A DNA stretch of 64,000 nucleotides from contig NZ_SSMC01000002.1 in NCBI RefSeq assembly GCF_004799345.1, positions 1-64,000 of the forward strand, read 5' to 3'. The translations under genes were made by a program, and so were the position numbers. How positions within the stretch are numbered: the first letter of the stretch is position 1; the number at the start of each line of letters is the position of its first letter. This document shows, piece by piece, positions 36,209 through 43,778 of the stretch. The notes below the pieces were generated by a model. That model was not told the DNA's origin, did no database searches, and saw only the letters and a list, made by a program, of their open reading frames with translations. This DNA comes from Robertkochia marina. GTDB lineage: Bacteria; Bacteroidota; Bacteroidia; Flavobacteriales; Flavobacteriaceae.

Positions 36209-37576
36209 TCAAGGCGTGTAGATTTGATCACCTTTTATGACTAACTGTATGCCCCGAATGGCTGCGATATTCTTTAGGGGGTCCTCGGCAAGAAGTATCA
36301 TATGGGCCATTTTGTTCTTAGAGATCTTTCCGTAACTTTTTTCCAGTCCGAAGAACTTAGGACCATGAATTACCGAGGTTATCAAGGCGTCTGCAGGACT
36401 CAGTCCGGCCTCGGTTAATGCAATAAGTTCTTCCTGCAATGAAATACCGGGATAAACATAAGAGTTAAAAGCACCACAATCAGAGCCGGCCAGGATAATG
36501 GCTCCTGCTTCATGCAGGGGTTGAACCATTTCCTTAAAAATGGTTCTTCGCTTTTCGGTATAGGCCTGTGCTGTTTCATCTCTGCCTTTCGCTGCCATCT
36601 CTCTCCTGGTGTATGTTTTTATGATTCCATCTCCTATTTGAGAAAGGAAGTTATCATCGCGGTGGTCTTCATATTTAAGATCGGTTAATACGTCAGTGAT
36701 ATGCAGGGTAGGAGTCACGTAGAATTCTCCTTTAATGAGTTGTTGAAATACCTTCGAAGTCTTTTGAGCGTCATAGGTATCTAATAAGAGGGGCAGGCTT
36801 CGGTAGCCTTGTTGTAGGGCTCTGATACTATCTCCAGCAGAAGAAGTGCTTGCCAGAAGGTAATAGAGGTGTTCAATGCCGTCAAGTCCTGCCGAAATAG
36901 CCTTATTAAGATCGGCATCCATAGGCATGTGCCCGGTAACTTTTAGACCTCTTTTTTCAGCACCTTTTATGATCTCATAATACATGGTGTCTGAAAGAGA
37001 GCCATCGTAGATCTTCACGTAATCTGCCCCAACTTTTTCCAGGGAATCAAGGGCGCTGTTGAGCGATGCTGTTGAGGTGACTTGAAGAGATCCGGGCCAG
37101 GCCGGTTTTTCCCCGTCAAGCTTTGGGCCTGAAGTAAAAATGTCAGGGCCTGCTAAGGTCTTGTTCATGATCTCGTTACGCCATTGAAGAAGGGAAGGAG
37201 TCATATCTCCTCCGGCATCCCTGACCGTAGTGACCCCGTGATCAAGAAACATTTTCAGGAACTCTTTATTTTCTTCAATCAGGGTATCTCCGCCCCTGAA
37301 GTGTACATGCATATCCCATAAACCGGGCATCAGATAATTTCCGTTTGCATTGATCACTGTATCTGCCTCCACTGAGTTCCTCTCACTCATAGGGAGCACA
37401 GTTCTAATGCTGTCACCGGTAACACCGACCAACATACGATCTGAGATCGTTCCTGATTCCACATCAACGATACGGGTATTCTCCAGTAAAAGGTGATAAT
37501 GCTCCTTTTTGTCGCAGGAAGTAAAGATTACTGTGGCCAATAAGAGAGGCAGGCTGAACCTAAGGTGGTTTTTCAT
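36209..37576 (-). CDS. amidohydrolase (imidazolonepropionase-like) lipoprotein
   Basis: The 455-residue protein has a lipoprotein signal peptide (FTSC, Cys21) and an amidohydrolase TIM barrel: LMPGLWDMHVHFRGGD (HxH), VTTVRDAGGD, DYVKIYDGSL (the position of the carboxylated Lys or equivalent), KVTGHMPMD, GIEHLYY and LAGSDCGAFNS (final Asp). The C-terminal part has SYGKISKNKMAHMILLAEDPL. The family includes prolidase-like and dipeptidase-like enzymes; the substrate is unknown. It is more distant from the protein at 30190 than a simple duplicate would be. Confidence 0.88.
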   Translation of the reverse strand: MKNHLRFSLPLLLATVIFTSCDKKEHYHLLLENTRIVDVESGTISDRMLVGVTGDSIRTVLPMSERNSVEADTVINANGNYLMPGLWDMHVHFRGGDTLIEENKEFLKMFLDHGVTTVRDAGGDMTPSLLQWRNEIMNKTLAGPDIFTSGPKLDGEKPAWPGSLQVTSTASLNSALDSLEKVGADYVKIYDGSLSDTMYYEIIKGAEKRGLKVTGHMPMDADLNKAISAGLDGIEHLYYLLASTSSAGDSIRALQQGYRSLPLLLDTYDAQKTSKVFQQLIKGEFYVTPTLHITDVLTDLKYEDHRDDNFLSQIGDGIIKTYTRREMAAKGRDETAQAYTEKRRTIFKEMVQPLHEAGAIILAGSDCGAFNSYVYPGISLQEELIALTEAGLSPADALITSVIHGPKFFGLEKSYGKISKNKMAHMILLAEDPLKNIAAIRGIQLVIKGDQIYTP

Positions 37577-37660
37577 GAGTTTAAGGGTCTTGAATTACCG
37601 TTAAAGCTACATATTTATTTTAGTTTGTAACCAAAGCCATTTTACCGTATAGGGTATGCA

Positions 37661-38875
37661 TTAACAGGAGATCCTTTCTTTACGGAGGATCGGACGTAGA
37701 AGAAACAGCATAAGCATACTGATACCGCCTGTGAGGATCATGATCCACCAGGTGAAAGCATATCCTTTCCAGCTGGCCAGCTGCATACCCGAATTATGCC
37801 CGAATAAATGTCCGAAAGAAAAGGCAATGGTGTATAGGGCCATATAGGCACCCTGTTTTCCTTTTTGAGCCATTTTTAATGCCAGGGCGTTAGAAAAAGG
37901 AAAGGCCACCATCTCTCCAAGGGTCATAAGCAGCATGCCTATGATAAGCAGCCCGCTCCAGCTGCCTAAATTCAGAACCAAAAAACTGAGCATGGTAAGC
38001 AGGATGCCGAAAAGGATATACCCCATGGTTGATACCGATCTGTTTTCCAGGTATTTTATCAAGGGCATTTCAAGCAGGAAGATCAAAAAACCATTCATAG
38101 CCAAAATAAGCCCGATAGCACCCTCGCTCAATCCGTGAATATCTTTATAGAACAGAGGTACTGTTGAGAAGTATTGGAGAAATACCAAACCAAACAGAAA
38201 GGTGGCTGCTATAAAGAGTAAATACGATCGGTCGCGGTACGGACTTATATTTTCAGTATTGATCACTGAGGGTGTTTCGGTTTTAACTCGTTTGGGATCC
38301 AGTAAAACCAGCATTAATACCCCTGCAGCCATACAGGTAATACCATCTACCCAGAACAATCCGGCATAATCAAGATGGGTTATGATCAGTCCGCCCAAAG
38401 CGGGGCCTGCAGAAAAACCCAGGTTGATAGCCAGCCTGATAAGGCTTACAGATCGTGTTCTGTTCTCTTCCTTGCTGTAGGCTGTTAAGGCTACAAATAC
38501 TGCAGGTCTGAAGGCATCGGCCACCAGCATGATCACGAAAATACCCAGGCATAACGAGGAGAAGGTCTGTAAATATTGTAAGATGATAAATCCTACTCCT
38601 GAAAGCAAAAGGCTGGTATACATGACCTTGTAGTACCCCAGGCGATCTGTGAGTTTACCTCCTAACCAAGACCCGATAAGAGAACCCAGTCCGAAAGCGC
38701 TCATTACCCACCCTATAGACTCGAGATCAAATGAAAGACTTTCTGAAAGGTATAAGGACAGGAAAGGGATAACCATGGTGCCTGCCCGGTTGATCAGGGT
38801 AACCAGGGAAAGCCACCACACCTCGGGTGATAAACCTTCAAAAGACCGTATGTATTGTCGGGCTATAGATCTCAT
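37661..38875 (-). CDS. MFS transporter, drug-efflux type
   Basis: The 404-residue membrane protein has 12 hydrophobic segments. The MFS loop motif between TM2 and TM3 reads GSWLGGKLTDRLGYYKVM. The N-terminal half carries RPAVFVALTAYSKEENRTRSVSLIRLAINLGFSAGPALGG, as in MdtH/YfcJ-like exporters, so a drug or metabolite export role is likely. The start at 38875 (MRSIARQY) is preferred, since the upstream ATG at 38893 lies in the U-run of a terminator. Upstream come a terminator (38894-38924), a 20-codon frame (38948-39010) and a -7 box (39024-39031), a layout that suggests attenuation. Confidence 0.9.
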   Translation of the reverse strand: MRSIARQYIRSFEGLSPEVWWLSLVTLINRAGTMVIPFLSLYLSESLSFDLESIGWVMSAFGLGSLIGSWLGGKLTDRLGYYKVMYTSLLLSGVGFIILQYLQTFSSLCLGIFVIMLVADAFRPAVFVALTAYSKEENRTRSVSLIRLAINLGFSAGPALGGLIITHLDYAGLFWVDGITCMAAGVLMLVLLDPKRVKTETPSVINTENISPYRDRSYLLFIAATFLFGLVFLQYFSTVPLFYKDIHGLSEGAIGLILAMNGFLIFLLEMPLIKYLENRSVSTMGYILFGILLTMLSFLVLNLGSWSGLLIIGMLLMTLGEMVAFPFSNALALKMAQKGKQGAYMALYTIAFSFGHLFGHNSGMQLASWKGYAFTWWIMILTGGISMLMLFLLRPILRKERISC

Positions 38876-38893
38876 TTTTAAAAGTTGAACCAT

Positions 38894-38924
38894 AAAAAAA
38901 CCCGGCCTTCGGGCCGGGTTTTTT
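38894..38924 (-). terminator. intrinsic terminator in the MFS leader (putative attenuator)
   Basis: CCCGGCC/GGCCGGG with a 4-nt loop is extended by A and T runs to a 13-bp perfect stem. It lies upstream of the MFS start, with no minus-strand gene before it except the 20-codon frame. It therefore does not end a normal gene and is best read as a leader terminator. A plus-strand use is possible, but nothing is transcribed toward it. Confidence 0.75.
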
Positions 38925-38947
38925 CAGGGTATATTAATTAAAACACA

Positions 38948-39010
38948 TTACTGAATTCGGCATTTGTGGCTATTCATGCTTCGAACGGCATATGTTTTAT
39001 AGTTGTTCAT
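38948..39010 (-). CDS. putative 20-residue leader peptide of the MFS gene
   Basis: The frame reads MNNYKTYAVRSMNSHKCRIQ and stops at TAA, 24 nt before the terminator hairpin. It starts 14 nt after a perfect -7 box. It is basic and has no hydrophobic segment. Codons 8-10 (GCC GTT CGA) could pair with the CGAAGGC of the terminator loop and arm with one bulge, which would offer an antiterminator. This is inferred; the frame could be chance, but promoter, frame and terminator fall in the right order and spacing. Confidence 0.5.
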   Translation of the reverse strand: MNNYKTYAVRSMNSHKCRIQ

Positions 39011-39023
39011 GATCTGTTTTTTT

Positions 39024-39031
39024 CAAAGCTA
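39024..39031 (-). promoter_or_regulatory. -7 box of the leader/MFS unit (TAGCTTTG)
   Basis: The minus strand reads TAGCTTTG, an exact TAnnTTTG match, 14 nt before the leader-peptide ATG. Confidence 0.55.
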
Positions 39032-39051
39032 TGAAAAAGATCGATATATAG

Positions 39052-39059
39052 TATTTTTG
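39052..39059 (+). promoter_or_regulatory. -7 box of the DUF1684 gene (TATTTTTG)
   Basis: An exact TAnnTTTG match, 15 bp before the ATG at 39075. It is divergent from the MFS leader promoter and excludes the in-frame TTG at 39003 as a start. Confidence 0.55.
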
Positions 39060-39074
39060 AAAAAAATAAAATTC

Positions 39075-39725
39075 ATGATCACAAGGCTGCTCCTTATTTT
39101 TTTACTGTTTTTGATTTCCTGTAAATCAGATAAACGTTATCACGATGCCGGCGAGGTAAAAGAACAAGACCGATCGGAGGTAGTCGCAGATTTCAATGAA
39201 ACCATCACGACCCTCAGAGAAGAAAAAGATGCTGTTTTTCGCAATGCTGATCGCTCTCCATTGCCTGATGAAGAACGGGCAAACTTTGAAGGACTTGTAT
39301 ATTTTAGTCCTGATTCAACCTATAGGGTGGCGGCCAGGTTGGAGCGTGCTGTCTTGCCGAAGATGATTCGCATGGAAACAACCACCAATGAGGTCATGAT
39401 ACAGCAGGAGTATGGCGAACTGACCTTTGAACTTCACGGTAAGACCCACCGGTTGAAAGTGTACCGCGACCTGGAACTACAACGGGATCCTCAATATGAA
39501 AACTATCTTTTTTTACCATTTACCGATCTCACAAATGGAGCGGAGACTTATGGGGGTGGACGATACCTGGATCTGACCATTCCGGAAGCAGATACACTGA
39601 TGCTAGATTTTAATAAAGCCTATAATCCTTATTGCGCTTATAACAGCAAGTATTCATGTCCGCTGGTTCCGCCGGAAAATCACCTGGAAGCTGCTATAAG
39701 AAGCGGAGAACAACGTTACCCATAA
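39075..39725 (+). CDS. DUF1684 lipoprotein
   Basis: The 216-residue protein has a lipoprotein signal peptide (MITRLLLIFLLFLISC) and a DUF1684 domain: FNETITTLREEKDAVFRNADRSPLPDEERANF, FLPFTDLTNGAETYGGGRYLDL, and the family hallmark YNPYCAYNSKYSCPLVPPENHLEAAIRSGEQ near the end. The function of the family is not established. The start at 39075 is set by the promoter position and the signal peptide. It ends in a bidirectional terminator shared with amt. Confidence 0.9.
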   Translation: MITRLLLIFLLFLISCKSDKRYHDAGEVKEQDRSEVVADFNETITTLREEKDAVFRNADRSPLPDEERANFEGLVYFSPDSTYRVAARLERAVLPKMIRMETTTNEVMIQQEYGELTFELHGKTHRLKVYRDLELQRDPQYENYLFLPFTDLTNGAETYGGGRYLDLTIPEADTLMLDFNKAYNPYCAYNSKYSCPLVPPENHLEAAIRSGEQRYP

Positions 39726-39726
39726 A

Positions 39727-39752
39727 AAAAGCAGTCCGGATGGACTGCTTTT
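39727..39752. terminator. bidirectional terminator between the DUF1684 gene and amt
   Basis: AAAAGCAGTCC and GGACTGCTTTT flank a GGAT loop. Confidence 0.85.
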
Positions 39753-39776
39753 ACGATCAGAATATGCCTTTATGGT

Positions 39777-41030
39777 CTACCTGGAATGTTCTACACTGAG
39801 ATCGGCATAAGACTCCAGACCTTCTTCGTAGGCGTCCATTCCATGCTCATGGGTGTCAAGTCCGTCGATCTCCTCCCGTGCGCTTACCCTGATGCCCACC
39901 GTTGCTTTTAATCCATAAATGATCAGGAAAGCAGAGGTTGAACAAAATACTGCGTAAACGGCGATCCCGGATACCTGGGCAATAAATTGGCTCCAACCAG
40001 CCAGGTCTCCGAAAATACCCACGGCAAGGGTGCCCCACATACCACAGATCAGGTGAACGGCAATAGCTCCAACGGGGTCGTCAAGCTTTAATTTATCAAT
40101 AAGTGCAACGCCAAGCACTACAATAGTACCTGCAATGGCACCGATGGCAATGGCATCCATAGGGCTCATAACATCGGCCCCGGCAGTGATACCTACCAAC
40201 CCACCCAGGATTCCGTTGAGAAACATGGTAAGGTCCATGTTCTTATAGAGCAGGGTAGAGAGAATGCTGGCAAATACTCCTCCTGCAGCGGCTGCAAGAC
40301 AGGTGGTAACCAGTACGAGCGAGGTTAGTCCGGGATCGGCAGAAAGTACCGAACCTCCATTGAAACCAAACCATCCGAGCCATAAAATAATCACTCCGGC
40401 CATGGCTAAAGGTATATTATGTCCGGGGATGGCTCCGGGAGTACCATCGGGTTTGAACTTTCCGATTCTTGAGCCTAAAAGCGCTACGGCGATAATAGCA
40501 GCCCAACCTCCCACAGAGTGAACCAGGGTAGAACCTGCGAAGTCATAAAATCCGAAGTCATCTAGAAAACCGCCTCCCCATTTCCAGGAGCCCGCAATGG
40601 GGTATACCAGCCCTACATAGAGAATGGTAAAGATCATGAATGGTAATAATTTCATTCGTTCTGCAACCGCCCCCGAAACAATGGTGGCTGCCGTGGCTGC
40701 AAACATGCCCTGGAACAGAAAATCGGTCCAATAGGTATACCCCTGGTTATAACTCAGGTCAAGAGCACCACCTTGAAGGGGGGCATCAAGACCAAAGCCC
40801 GAGAACCCCAGAAATCCGTTGAATTCTCCCGGGTACATCAAATTAAAACCAACCAGCGCATACAGTAAGAGTCCGCAGGTGATGATGAATACATTTTTAA
40901 AGAGAATGTTGATGGCATTCTTTTTTCGGGTAAGCCCTATCTCTAAAAAAGCAAATCCAAGATGCATGAAAAATACCAAACCGGTACAGATCATCATCCA
41001 AACATTGTTGGTGGTTAATATATTGTCCAT
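39777..41030 (-). CDS. amt: ammonium transporter
   Basis: Amt conducts ammonium across the inner membrane. The 417-residue protein has 11 hydrophobic segments and family motifs: FFMHLGFAFLEIGLTRKKN, DFLFQGMFAATAATIVSGAVAERMK (the twin signature), GSTLVHSVGGWAAI (first pore His), LWLGWFGFNGGS, and GAIAVHLICGMWGTLAVGIFG (second pore His). It lies 13 bp behind the P-II gene in a glnK-amt operon, the common arrangement in which P-II blocks the channel when nitrogen is sufficient. Confidence 0.96.
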   Translation of the reverse strand: MDNILTTNNVWMMICTGLVFFMHLGFAFLEIGLTRKKNAINILFKNVFIITCGLLLYALVGFNLMYPGEFNGFLGFSGFGLDAPLQGGALDLSYNQGYTYWTDFLFQGMFAATAATIVSGAVAERMKLLPFMIFTILYVGLVYPIAGSWKWGGGFLDDFGFYDFAGSTLVHSVGGWAAIIAVALLGSRIGKFKPDGTPGAIPGHNIPLAMAGVIILWLGWFGFNGGSVLSADPGLTSLVLVTTCLAAAAGGVFASILSTLLYKNMDLTMFLNGILGGLVGITAGADVMSPMDAIAIGAIAGTIVVLGVALIDKLKLDDPVGAIAVHLICGMWGTLAVGIFGDLAGWSQFIAQVSGIAVYAVFCSTSAFLIIYGLKATVGIRVSAREEIDGLDTHEHGMDAYEEGLESYADLSVEHSR

Positions 41031-41043
41031 TGATCTTCTGTTT

Positions 41044-41382
41044 TTAGTTTAATGATGAGCCTCCCTTTTCATGGGTTCTTATCCGGTAGGCCTCCTCTAT
41101 AGGTGAGACAAATATTTTTCCATCGCCAACCTTCCCGCTTCCGGCCGATTTTAAAATGGCGTCAATGGTGGGTTCGACAAAGTCGTCGTTAACAACGATA
41201 GAGAGATATCGTCGCTGAATATCGGCAGTACTGTAACTTACCCCCCGATATACATGCCCCTTTTTTTCATTCCCAACTCCGGTAACGTCCCAGTAGCTGA
41301 AAAAATTAACCCCTACATCATGCAGGGCATCGCGAACATCTTCGAATTTGGATTTGCGAATAATGGCTTCGATTTTTTTCAT
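41044..41382 (-). CDS. glnK: P-II nitrogen regulatory protein
   Basis: P-II reads 2-oxoglutarate and ATP/ADP and gates Amt. The 112-residue length is normal. Family features: MKKIEAIIRKSKFEDVRDAL at the N-terminus and KVGDGKIFVSPIEEAYRIRTHEKG at the C-terminus. The T-loop (GHVYRGVSYSTADIQRR) keeps the tyrosine equivalent to Tyr51 but is two residues shorter than in E. coli GlnB and lacks the usual DFLPK. Its partner specificity may thus differ. It is the first gene of the operon with amt. Confidence 0.94.
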   Translation of the reverse strand: MKKIEAIIRKSKFEDVRDALHDVGVNFFSYWDVTGVGNEKKGHVYRGVSYSTADIQRRYLSIVVNDDFVEPTIDAILKSAGSGKVGDGKIFVSPIEEAYRIRTHEKGGSSLN

Positions 41383-41439
41383 GAACTCATATGATTAGAC
41401 GAGATAAATCTAATTTATTTCTAATCGAACCACAAAAAA

Positions 41440-41501
41440 ATAGGGGGTGTATTCTGAATTTTTACATATTTTGTAATTACACCCTATCAAAATAAGGGGT
41501 G
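41440..41501. promoter_or_regulatory. three copies of an ATAGGGTGTA-like motif upstream of glnK
   Basis: Copies at 41440-41451 (plus), 41478-41487 (minus, ATAGGGTGTA) and about 41491-41501 (plus, ATAAGGGGTG) lie in the 151-bp gap between crcB and glnK. The middle copy is inverted, so it could pair with either neighbour in RNA, or the three may be binding sites for a regulator of the glnK-amt operon. Confidence 0.4.
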
Positions 41502-41533
41502 AATTGATAAATACTTAATATTTAAAAAGGAAT

Positions 41534-41917
41534 CTAGAAAATGCTTTTACCAAGCCATAATCCGCTCAGAACGGCAGCGATCCCGGTGAGAAGACTGATC
41601 ACTGTGTATACCAGGAAATGGTTGAGCTCACCACTACGTATCAGGTTGAGGTTTTCTAATGAGAAGGTGGAAAAGGTGGTAAAGCCTCCACAAAATCCGG
41701 TAATTACCAGGAGACCCAGATATTGATCCAGGTATTGACTGCGAAGCGCAAGGCCGGAAACAAATCCTATAACAAGGCAGCCCAGTATATTGGCGCTAAA
41801 AGTACCCAGGAAAAAGGTGCCGGATATGGGGTTGAGCCATTTAGAAAGAAGAAATCGGCATACACTCCCAAATCCGCCTCCTAAGAACACAACCAGTATG
41901 GCCTTAAATACTTGCAT
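41534..41917 (-). CDS. crcB: fluoride exporter CrcB/FluC
   Basis: FluC is a small dual-topology channel that lets fluoride leave the cell. The 127-residue protein has four membrane helices and the signature GGGFGSVCRFLLSKW and GFCGGFTTFSTFSLE, with the central TTFSTF stretch that forms the fluoride path. One gene copy is enough, since the protein forms an antiparallel homodimer. No fluoride riboswitch is seen upstream; the gene is only 12 bp behind the SRPBCC gene and is likely cotranscribed with it. Confidence 0.95.
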   Translation of the reverse strand: MQVFKAILVVFLGGGFGSVCRFLLSKWLNPISGTFFLGTFSANILGCLVIGFVSGLALRSQYLDQYLGLLVITGFCGGFTTFSTFSLENLNLIRSGELNHFLVYTVISLLTGIAAVLSGLWLGKSIF

Positions 41918-41929
41918 AAATTGGGAGGA

Positions 41930-42973
41930 TTAATTCGAGGGGTCTTTTTTTGCAAAAGGAATATAAACTTCGGTGACCCATTCTGCGGGATTTTCGGATT
42001 CCTTGGGGCCTTTTACGAACACTTCGAAACCTGAACGCTCTTCGGGAACCATATAGTCAAGCTTTTCCAGGTTAAAATAGGCTTTTTCGTATACCTCTTT
42101 CAGGTTCTTATGATCTCCGGTGAGCACCGCTTTGTAATATTCTCCCGGAGGGGTATACCCACTAAAGATGGTAGAGCCTGAAGGCATGGTGAGCTGATCT
42201 CTTACCGGAATGTGCAGGGCGATCAGGGCAGCGTCATTTTCGAGGTCCCATTTTTCGATCACGGCAAAGGGAGGTCCTGCAGCCCCAATATTTTCACGTT
42301 CCAAATAGGAGCTTACCTCTTCGGTCATTTTAGCGATCTGATCGTCTGCCTCAGATATTCTGAAAGCGGTTGTTTGGTAAACACTGTATCCACCGCCATA
42401 TTGGGTTATCCCGGGAAATTCAATATTGTACTTTGCCATTTCTTCATGCAGATAATGGTCAAGATTGAGTAATCCGCGCTCATAATCAGGAGCTATGATC
42501 GCTTCCATACTGTTGCCCTGAAAAACCAGGAAAGCTTTTTCCATAAAGCCAAGGTTGCCTTCCATGCCCCAGCTTACCTGTATCCCTGTCTTGGTTTTTT
42601 CAAGGTTCCAGAATACATCGGCTTCTGATTCGTATGGCTTTATGAAATTGATCTTTTGAAGGATGGAGTCCCTGGCACTGTATATGGTGGTCATGCTGCC
42701 CTCTCCCAATTCATCACCCTTCCAGCTATAGGTAGCTTCTTCTCCGAATGATGGGTCGCTGAAATTCAATGTTGCGTCTTCCTCTTTTTCCATCCATGGC
42801 GACCAGTGAGTCCACTTACTGTAATCGTTTATATGATCGTAAACCATAGATAGAGGAGCGTTGATCAGCCTGCTTCTTTCCACCCGGTATTCATCAGGTT
42901 GGGTGGTTACATAAACTGAAAAACCAATGATGGCGATCAAAAACAGAAAGAGGAGGTATTTTAAGATTTTCAT
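41930..42973 (-). CDS. SRPBCC plus GyrI-like domain membrane-anchored protein
   Basis: The 347-residue protein begins with one membrane segment (ILKYLLFLFLIAIIGFSVYV). Next is an SRPBCC/polyketide-cyclase domain (about 30-175; VERSRLINAPLSMVYDHINDYSKWTHWSPW), which makes a hydrophobic ligand pocket. The C-terminal domain (about 190-345) is GyrI/AraC-effector-binding like, with YKAVLTGDHKNLKEVYEKAYFNLEK and GFEVFVKGPKES. Both domains bind small hydrophobic molecules in other proteins; the ligand is unknown. It is 12 bp upstream of crcB. Confidence 0.85.
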   Translation of the reverse strand: MKILKYLLFLFLIAIIGFSVYVTTQPDEYRVERSRLINAPLSMVYDHINDYSKWTHWSPWMEKEEDATLNFSDPSFGEEATYSWKGDELGEGSMTTIYSARDSILQKINFIKPYESEADVFWNLEKTKTGIQVSWGMEGNLGFMEKAFLVFQGNSMEAIIAPDYERGLLNLDHYLHEEMAKYNIEFPGITQYGGGYSVYQTTAFRISEADDQIAKMTEEVSSYLERENIGAAGPPFAVIEKWDLENDAALIALHIPVRDQLTMPSGSTIFSGYTPPGEYYKAVLTGDHKNLKEVYEKAYFNLEKLDYMVPEERSGFEVFVKGPKESENPAEWVTEVYIPFAKKDPSN

Positions 42974-43054
42974 TCGGTCAGGATTTCAGTTCTCTAAAAT
43001 ACAAAAAACCCCTTACAAGCCCCCGATTTGTTACAAGGTCTGAAAACGAATCTC

Positions 43055-43243
43055 TTATTGGGTAATCAGAAACTTAATCGTGAGAAGGATAGCCATAAAA
43101 ACTATAAAGCCGATTAAAACCCAGATCGTACCCCGGTATTGTTTTAAATGTATGCTTTTGTCTTTTCGGTAACTGAAGACCATGATAATAATGAAGGCCA
43201 CGACAAAAAGCACGGCAAAGATCTTTTGACCCGGAGTAAACAT
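43055..43243 (-). CDS. small two-helix membrane protein
   Basis: This 62-residue protein has two membrane helices (about 8-24 and 41-60) separated by a basic loop (YRKDKSIHLKQYRGT). I recall similar short proteins in other flavobacteria, but no function is known to me. It is divergent from the MazG-like gene. Confidence 0.65.
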   Translation of the reverse strand: MFTPGQKIFAVLFVVAFIIIMVFSYRKDKSIHLKQYRGTIWVLIGFIVFMAILLTIKFLITQ

Positions 43244-43282
43244 AATTCTTATTTTAGGCGAAATTAATCAAAATAAACCATA

Positions 43283-43311
43283 GGAAAAGGGGTGTTTAAT
43301 ACCCTTTTTCC
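43283..43311. other. hairpin between divergent genes
   Basis: GGAAAAGGGGT and ACCCTTTTTCC form an 11-bp stem with one G-T pair and a 7-nt loop, in the short space between the small membrane protein and the MazG-like gene. It may act as an operator or a leader structure. Confidence 0.35.
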
Positions 43312-43331
43312 TGAAGAATACCCTATCTGAT

Positions 43332-43748
43332 ATGAAAGAACAACTTAAGGGAGTGGCACAATTTCACAAAGCCTTCGGTCTGGGCAAGGCACCTGCACCT
43401 ACAACTTCACTGTCTGAAGAAGTGATCGCTTTAAGGTATCGGCTGATGGCTGAAGAAAATGAAGAATATCTCCAGGCTGCCCGGGATAATGATCTCGTTG
43501 AAGTAGCCGATGCGTTGGGAGATATGCTGTATATTCTTTGCGGCACTATCCTGGAACACGGTATGCAGGATGTTATAGAAGAAGTATTTCAGAAGATACA
43601 GGAAAGTAATATGAGTAAACTGGGTCAGGATGGCACCCCCATATATCGGGAAGATGGGAAGGTAATGAAGGGACCTGACTATTTTACACCTGATATTGCT
43701 GCTGTGCTGAGGTCATTTGAAGCAGCAGCCATGGGAGAGAATCAATAA
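43332..43748 (+). CDS. MazG/HisE-like nucleotide pyrophosphohydrolase
   Basis: The 138-residue all-alpha NTP-PPase domain has the metal-binding pattern EENEEYLQA ... EVADALGDMLY (ExxE and ExxD acidic pairs). Family members hydrolyse NTPs, dCTP or phosphoribosyl-ATP to the monophosphate and pyrophosphate. The C-terminal SKLGQDGTPIYREDGKVMKGPDYFTPDI is typical of the phage/bacterial housekeeping subgroup with a proposed nucleotide-cleansing role. Substrate not known. Confidence 0.87.
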   Translation: MKEQLKGVAQFHKAFGLGKAPAPTTSLSEEVIALRYRLMAEENEEYLQAARDNDLVEVADALGDMLYILCGTILEHGMQDVIEEVFQKIQESNMSKLGQDGTPIYREDGKVMKGPDYFTPDIAAVLRSFEAAAMGENQ

Positions 43749-43751
43749 AAA

Positions 43752-43772
43752 AACGGGGCTCAGGGCCCCGTT
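43752..43772. terminator. bidirectional terminator between the MazG-like gene and ilvE
   Basis: AACGGGGC and GCCCCGTT form the stem around a short loop. An A run precedes it and a TTCCTT run follows, between convergent genes. Confidence 0.75.
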
Positions 43773-43778
43773 CCTTCA

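Noticed and set aside
41918-41929. Fluoride riboswitch before crcB
   Set aside because: Only 12 bp separate crcB from the upstream gene, and no riboswitch-like fold fits there.
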